Shown: positions 60,348 through 64,000 of the stretch, one piece after another
Layout of the letters: each line of letters begins with the position of its first letter
Numbering within the stretch: the first letter of the stretch is position 1
Source of the DNA: Schlegelella_A sp038231215
GTDB lineage: Bacteria; Pseudomonadota; Gammaproteobacteria; Burkholderiales; Burkholderiaceae_C
Assembly: GCA_038231215.1 (NCBI GenBank)
Contig: JBBRLS010000021.1
Span: forward strand, 1 to 64,000
Length of the DNA stretch: 64,000 nt
Reading direction: 5' to 3'
Translations under genes and position numbers: made by a program
Notes under the pieces: generated by a model
Databases searched by the model: none
Seen by the model: the letters and a program-made list of their open reading frames with translations, nothing else
What the model was told of the DNA's origin: nothing

Positions 60348-61067
60348 ATGAACAGTCCGCGGGATTTGAACCTGAACGAACTGCTCGCGGCCCTTCCCCC
60401 GGATGTGCTGCTGCGCTGGAAGCCGCAACTGGAATGGTTCGACATGCCACTGGGCCAGGTGTTGTACGGGTCCGGCGACGCGCCTCAACACGTATTCTTT
60501 TCGACCACCGCCATCGTGTCCCTGCTGTTCGTCTCGGAAAGCGGCTCGACAAGTCAGATCGCCGTCGTGGGCAGAGAGGGCCTGGTCGGCATCTCGATCT
60601 TCATGGGTGGGGGCTCCACGCCCAGCCGCGCCGTGGTGCAGTGCGCCGGTCAGGGCTTTCGGCTAAGCGCCGAGCGGATGAGGGAAGAGTTCGACCTCGG
60701 CGGCGCGGCCATGCGCCTCATGCTCCGCTACACCCAGGCTCTCATCACTCAGATGGCACAGACCGCCGTGTGCAACCGGCACCACTCGCTGGACCAACAA
60801 CTGTGCCGCTGGCTGCTGCTGAGCCTGGACAGGCTGAAGGGCTCCGAGCTCGTCATGACACAAGAGCTGATTTCCGCCAATCTGGGCGTGCGCCGCGAAG
60901 GCGTGACCGAGGCGGCGCTGCGTCTGCAGGAGGCCGGAGTGATTCGTTATGCCCGGGGACGCATCGAGGTGCTCGATCGACCGGCACTGGAGGCCCGCAC
61001 CTGCGAGTGCTACGCCGTCGTCAAGAGGGAGTACGACCGTCTGCTACCGCGTCGCCAGGCAAGTTAG
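60348..61067 (+). CDS. Crp/Fnr-family transcriptional regulator
   Basis: This encodes 239 aa from ATG 60348; a GTG at 60339 is the alternative. A cyclic-nucleotide-binding fold is seen in FDMPLGQVLYGSGDAPQHVFFSTTAIVSLLFVSESGSTSQIAVVGREGLVGISIFMGGG, and a winged helix-turn-helix in ELVMTQELISANLGVRREGVTEAALRLQEAGVIRYARGRIEVLDRPALEARTCECYA. No Fnr-type cysteine cluster is present. The ligand is unknown; the arginine-glutamate pair that binds cAMP in Crp is not obvious. The 296-bp gap upstream separates it from the divergent protease gene and holds no other gene. Confidence 0.88.
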   Translation: MNSPRDLNLNELLAALPPDVLLRWKPQLEWFDMPLGQVLYGSGDAPQHVFFSTTAIVSLLFVSESGSTSQIAVVGREGLVGISIFMGGGSTPSRAVVQCAGQGFRLSAERMREEFDLGGAAMRLMLRYTQALITQMAQTAVCNRHHSLDQQLCRWLLLSLDRLKGSELVMTQELISANLGVRREGVTEAALRLQEAGVIRYARGRIEVLDRPALEARTCECYAVVKREYDRLLPRRQAS

Positions 61068-61088
61068 GCGGCGTCACAGAACCCCGAG

Positions 61089-63686
61089 TCAGGCGTCGGC
61101 ATCCTTGCGCAGCGTCGCTTCAACCTGCTTCGTGGCGGTGATGTCGACAAAGGTGATCACGGCGCCGTCGATCACGTTGTCCAGGCGGCGATACGGCATG
61201 ATGCGCACCGAAAACCATCGCTGATCGCTGCTCTGGATCTGCTTTTCCGAGAAGACCAGCGTGCGCAGCGTCTCGTGCGCGTCGTCGGTGAGCGTCGGGT
61301 ACTGCAAGCTCGTGGTCAGGTCGCTCAGCGGCCGGCCGATGTCGCTGTCGCGCAGATTGATGATCTTGGCGGCACGATCGGTGAAGCGTCGAACGTTGAG
61401 GCTCTGATCCAGGAAGAGCATCGCGATCTCGGTGCTGTTGAGCAGGCTCTTCATGTCGCTCTGGGCCAGCGCCAGGTCGTCGAGCTTGGATTGCATCTCG
61501 GCGTTCACCGTCTGCAGCTCCTCATTCATCGACTGCATCTCTTCCTTGGACGTGGTCAGCTCCTCGTTGGCGGACTGCAGTTCTTCGTTGGTACTCTGCA
61601 GCTCTTCGTTCGCCGACTGCAGCTCTTCCCTGGAGGCGCGGTTCTCCTCGCGCAGGGTCTGGATCTCGTCCCGGAATTGCTGCACTTCGGCGGCATGGGT
61701 GGCTTCCACGGCGCTTGCACCCCTGCGCCGGCCGCCGCGGAGGGGCGCCGCCACATCACGAAAGACGATCATCATCGTGCCCTGCAAGGCCGCTGGCTCG
61801 TGCAGCGGCTGCACGGTGACGTCCACACCCTGCATGCCGCCTGCCCACACGAGCTGAAGGCCGCGCACTTGTACCGCCTCGTCCTTCGTCATGGCCTGCT
61901 TCAGCGCACTGACGACGGGTTCGCGCAAGCTCTCGCGAACCATGGCGTGGAAGTTCCAGTTGGCCTTGCCGGCCGCGGGCTCCAGGTACTTGCCGGTGCG
62001 GCCGCTGATGTAGACGATGTCACCCGCGGCGTTGACCACCACGGCTGGCGGCGCATGCACCTGCAGCAGCACGTGGTCGGCGGCGGCTTGCAATGAATCG
62101 CCGCCTTGCGCTGCGTTCGGTGAAGAAGGCATGGGCGTGTCCTTGGTCAGTTTCAAGAGGGGTGGGAACGACTTCAGCAGGAACTCCGGGTCTGCCACTG
62201 ACTGGGTTTGCCGACGCAGGTACAGGCGCACCTTGGAATCCACCGGCTCGAACAGCTTGCTGAACGAGCCGACCGTCTCCGAGCTGCCGAGCAGCAGCAG
62301 GCCGCCCGGGCGCAGGCTGTATCGAAACAGCGGCAGCAGCCGGCGCTGCAGCGTGGCGTCGAAGTAGATCAGCAGGTTGCGGCAACTCAGGATGTCGAGC
62401 CGGGTGAAAGGCGGGTCGAGCACGACGTCGTGCTGGGCGAAGAGCACCATGTCGCGGATGGGTTTGCCGACGACCAGCGTGCCTCCTTGAGCTGTGAAGT
62501 AGCGCGCCGCGTATTCCGGCTGCATGCTGTCGGCGATCGTGGCCGGGTAACCGCCCATGCGGGCCGTGGCGATGGCGTCGGGGCTCAGATCGGTGGCAAA
62601 GATCTGCAGGCTGCAATCGTGATGCTCGGGCAGGCGCCGTATCGCCTCGGTGAACACGATCGCCAAGGTATAGGCCTCTTCGCCGGTCGAGCAACCGGCC
62701 ACCCAGGCCCGGAACTTCGTCTCGCCCCCTCGACTTGCCAGCAGCGCAGGCAGGGCTGTATCGAGCATGTACTGCCAGACCGCGGCATCGCGGAAAAAGC
62801 TCGTGACGCCGATCAGCAGTTCCTTGAACAGCAGGTCGATCTCTTGGGGGTTCTGCCGCAGAAAGCTCACGTACTCGGCTACCGCGGCCAGGCCGTGGAT
62901 GGCCATGCGGCGTTCGATGCGGCGGTTCAGCGTGCTGGGTTTGTAGAGCGAGAAGTCGTGCCGCGTTTTCTGCCGCAGCAGGCTGAAGATGCTCTCGATG
63001 GTGTCGGCCGGCGGATCGAACGGCTCATCGGTCGGTGTGGGGTCGGTCCCCCGTTCGGCGACCGGCAGCTTTGAATGACCGTCCCAAACGACGCAGGCCA
63101 GGATGCGTTCGGGCATCTCCCCAGCCAGCGCCACGATGTCGGCACAGCCCGCGGCGATGGCGCTGCGCGGCATCGAGTCGAACTGTGCCGACGCCGGCTC
63201 CTGCACGACGGTCAGGCCACCTACGGCTTTCAGGGCCAGCAGCCCGAGCGTGCCGTCCGATCCCATGCCCGACAGCACGACACCGATGGCGGATGCACCC
63301 TGGTCGCGGGCCAGGGACGAGAACAGCACATTGACCGGCAGCCGCATGCCGCGGGGTTCGGTGGGTGGCATCAGGTGCAGCATGCCCTGCGCCAGGCTGA
63401 GTTCTGCGTTCGGCGGAATCACGTAGACGTGGTCGGCTTCGACGCGCATCTGTTCGCCGGCCTCGCGGACACTCAGCGAGGTCACCCGCTGCAGCAACTC
63501 GACCAGCATGCCTTTCTTCGTCGGGTCCAGGTGTTGAACCACGATGTAAGCCAGGCCGGACCTCACCGGCACCCGGGCAAAGAATTGCTCGAACGCCTCC
63601 AGGCCGCCAGCCGAAGCGCCAATTCCGACGATGCGCACAACCGCCGCGTGCGCGTGCTTCGCCGGCGATGTTGGCGAGGAGGTCAT
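61089..63686 (-). CDS. CheB/CheR fusion protein with coiled coil and PAS domain
   Basis: This encodes 865 aa. Residues 17-190 are a CheB methylesterase: Ser in GIGASAGGLEAF, His in IVVQHLDP and Asp in LSGMGSDGTLGL. Residues 215-485 are a CheR methyltransferase with the SAM loop AGCSTGEEAYTLA. A PAS-like segment (about 540-640), a long heptad coiled coil (EELQSANEELQSTNEEL at about 685-720) and a final PAS (about 740-855) follow. Members often continue into a histidine kinase; this one stops after the PAS. No CheB receiver domain is present. It could modify chemoreceptor-like proteins or act as a PAS-controlled sensor. No other che genes are in view. Confidence 0.93.
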   Translation of the reverse strand: MTSSPTSPAKHAHAAVVRIVGIGASAGGLEAFEQFFARVPVRSGLAYIVVQHLDPTKKGMLVELLQRVTSLSVREAGEQMRVEADHVYVIPPNAELSLAQGMLHLMPPTEPRGMRLPVNVLFSSLARDQGASAIGVVLSGMGSDGTLGLLALKAVGGLTVVQEPASAQFDSMPRSAIAAGCADIVALAGEMPERILACVVWDGHSKLPVAERGTDPTPTDEPFDPPADTIESIFSLLRQKTRHDFSLYKPSTLNRRIERRMAIHGLAAVAEYVSFLRQNPQEIDLLFKELLIGVTSFFRDAAVWQYMLDTALPALLASRGGETKFRAWVAGCSTGEEAYTLAIVFTEAIRRLPEHHDCSLQIFATDLSPDAIATARMGGYPATIADSMQPEYAARYFTAQGGTLVVGKPIRDMVLFAQHDVVLDPPFTRLDILSCRNLLIYFDATLQRRLLPLFRYSLRPGGLLLLGSSETVGSFSKLFEPVDSKVRLYLRRQTQSVADPEFLLKSFPPLLKLTKDTPMPSSPNAAQGGDSLQAAADHVLLQVHAPPAVVVNAAGDIVYISGRTGKYLEPAAGKANWNFHAMVRESLREPVVSALKQAMTKDEAVQVRGLQLVWAGGMQGVDVTVQPLHEPAALQGTMMIVFRDVAAPLRGGRRRGASAVEATHAAEVQQFRDEIQTLREENRASREELQSANEELQSTNEELQSANEELTTSKEEMQSMNEELQTVNAEMQSKLDDLALAQSDMKSLLNSTEIAMLFLDQSLNVRRFTDRAAKIINLRDSDIGRPLSDLTTSLQYPTLTDDAHETLRTLVFSEKQIQSSDQRWFSVRIMPYRRLDNVIDGAVITFVDITATKQVEATLRKDADA

Positions 63687-63748
63687 GGCAGAGTGTGCAC
63701 CCTGTCAGCCTCCGGCCCGAGGCAATCAGGCGCCGGCTTGCGGGTGCT

Positions 63749-64000
63749 TCAATGCCCGGGTACGGGCCCTGCGGGCACGAAGGCCATCAACACCTGCCCG
63801 CCGCCAGGCATTGCAGTCGCCACGGCCTGCGCGCCGGCGCCACCGGCCCTGGATTGCACCGCGCAGGTTTGCCGGCCCTCGCCCTTGCGCAGGGCAGCGA
63901 GCACGTCTCGGACCGCCGCACGACATTCAGGCGCCAGCAGGTCTTCGATGCGGCGACCTGCCCACTCTTCCTTCTCGCCCGTCTCTCGTGCCAGCCAGTC
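63749..64000 (-). CDS. C-terminal 83 codons of a gene running off the window, possibly PAS-containing
   Basis: The minus-strand frame is open from the window edge to a TGA at 63749 and reads DWLARETGEKEEWAGRRIEDLLAPECRAAVRDVLAALRKGEGRQT through GQVLMAFVPAGPVPGH. The layout of RRIEDLLAPE...V..VLAAL..GEG recalls the second half of a PAS domain, so this may be a sensor. It lies upstream of the CheB/CheR gene on the same strand with a 62-bp gap. The missing 5' part prevents a firm call. Confidence 0.5.
   Translation of the reverse strand, partial: DWLARETGEKEEWAGRRIEDLLAPECRAAVRDVLAALRKGEGRQTCAVQSRAGGAGAQAVATAMPGGGQVLMAFVPAGPVPGH

Overview
The window is a 64 kb piece of a high-GC chromosome. Gene content (PcaIJF, two Liv-type ABC clusters, MHS-family transporter, HyuAB, CheB/CheR-PAS fusion) and the intergenic palindromes point to a betaproteobacterium, most likely of the order Burkholderiales. 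This is an inference from protein flavour, not a phylogeny. I found no rRNA, tRNA, CRISPR array, prophage or transposase gene.

Layout. 1-6 kb: the 5' part of a divergent UvrA, a lipocalin/AttH-like protein, a FrnE-like DsbA oxidoreductase, a small secreted protein, an acyl-CoA synthetase and a PanE-type reductase. 6.2-12.2 kb: a complete oligopeptide/dipeptide-type ABC importer (binding protein, two permeases, two ATPases), then a subtilisin-family protease. 14.5-20.9 kb: a secreted PQQ-type beta-propeller with a partner protein, a sterol-desaturase-like hydroxylase, remnants of a LysR regulator and a glutathione transferase, and a hybrid histidine kinase. 21-26 kb: first branched-chain amino-acid-type (Liv) ABC importer. 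26.2-33.2 kb: DipZ-like thiol-redox protein, TonB-dependent receptor, malonyl-CoA synthetase (MatB) and an MHS transporter with a large loop insertion. 33.4-45.4 kb: a long run of minus-strand genes: 2-hydroxychromene-carboxylate isomerase-like protein, DUF1289 protein, HyuB, HyuA, methyltransferase, a second Liv importer with a fused LivH-LivM permease, a Tat-exported nicotinamidase-like hydrolase and a DUF1185 protein. This looks like uptake plus hydrolysis of amide or cyclic-amide compounds. 46-49.8 kb: a VapC toxin with a damaged antitoxin gene, then an envelope cluster (BON-LysM protein, two small proteins, L,D-transpeptidase, M23 peptidase). 49.9-54.8 kb: two glycosyltransferases, a DUF2334 deacetylase-like protein, a PAP2 phosphatase and an AI-2E-type permease. 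55.2-57.9 kb: pcaIJF, the last two steps of the beta-ketoadipate pathway. 58.5-64 kb: a LuxR-type regulator beside a trypsin-like/PDZ protease, a Crp/Fnr regulator, a CheB/CheR/PAS fusion and the 3' end of a further gene.

The most unusual feature is not a gene. One palindromic repeat (arms reading TGTCATCCTGAGCG and its complement, about 65-75 bp in all) occurs in eight full copies, all at gene borders. In several cases it has become part of the genes: it encodes the C-terminal tail and stop codon of a LivG ATPase and of a DUF1289 protein, supplies the stop codon of a DppD-type ATPase and of PcaJ, and places an AGGA motif just upstream of start codons. A second, unrelated palindrome family does the same at the fused LivHM/LivG junction, so that one LivG has repeat-encoded residues at both ends. 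Arrays of half-units beside three of the full copies suggest active expansion or decay.
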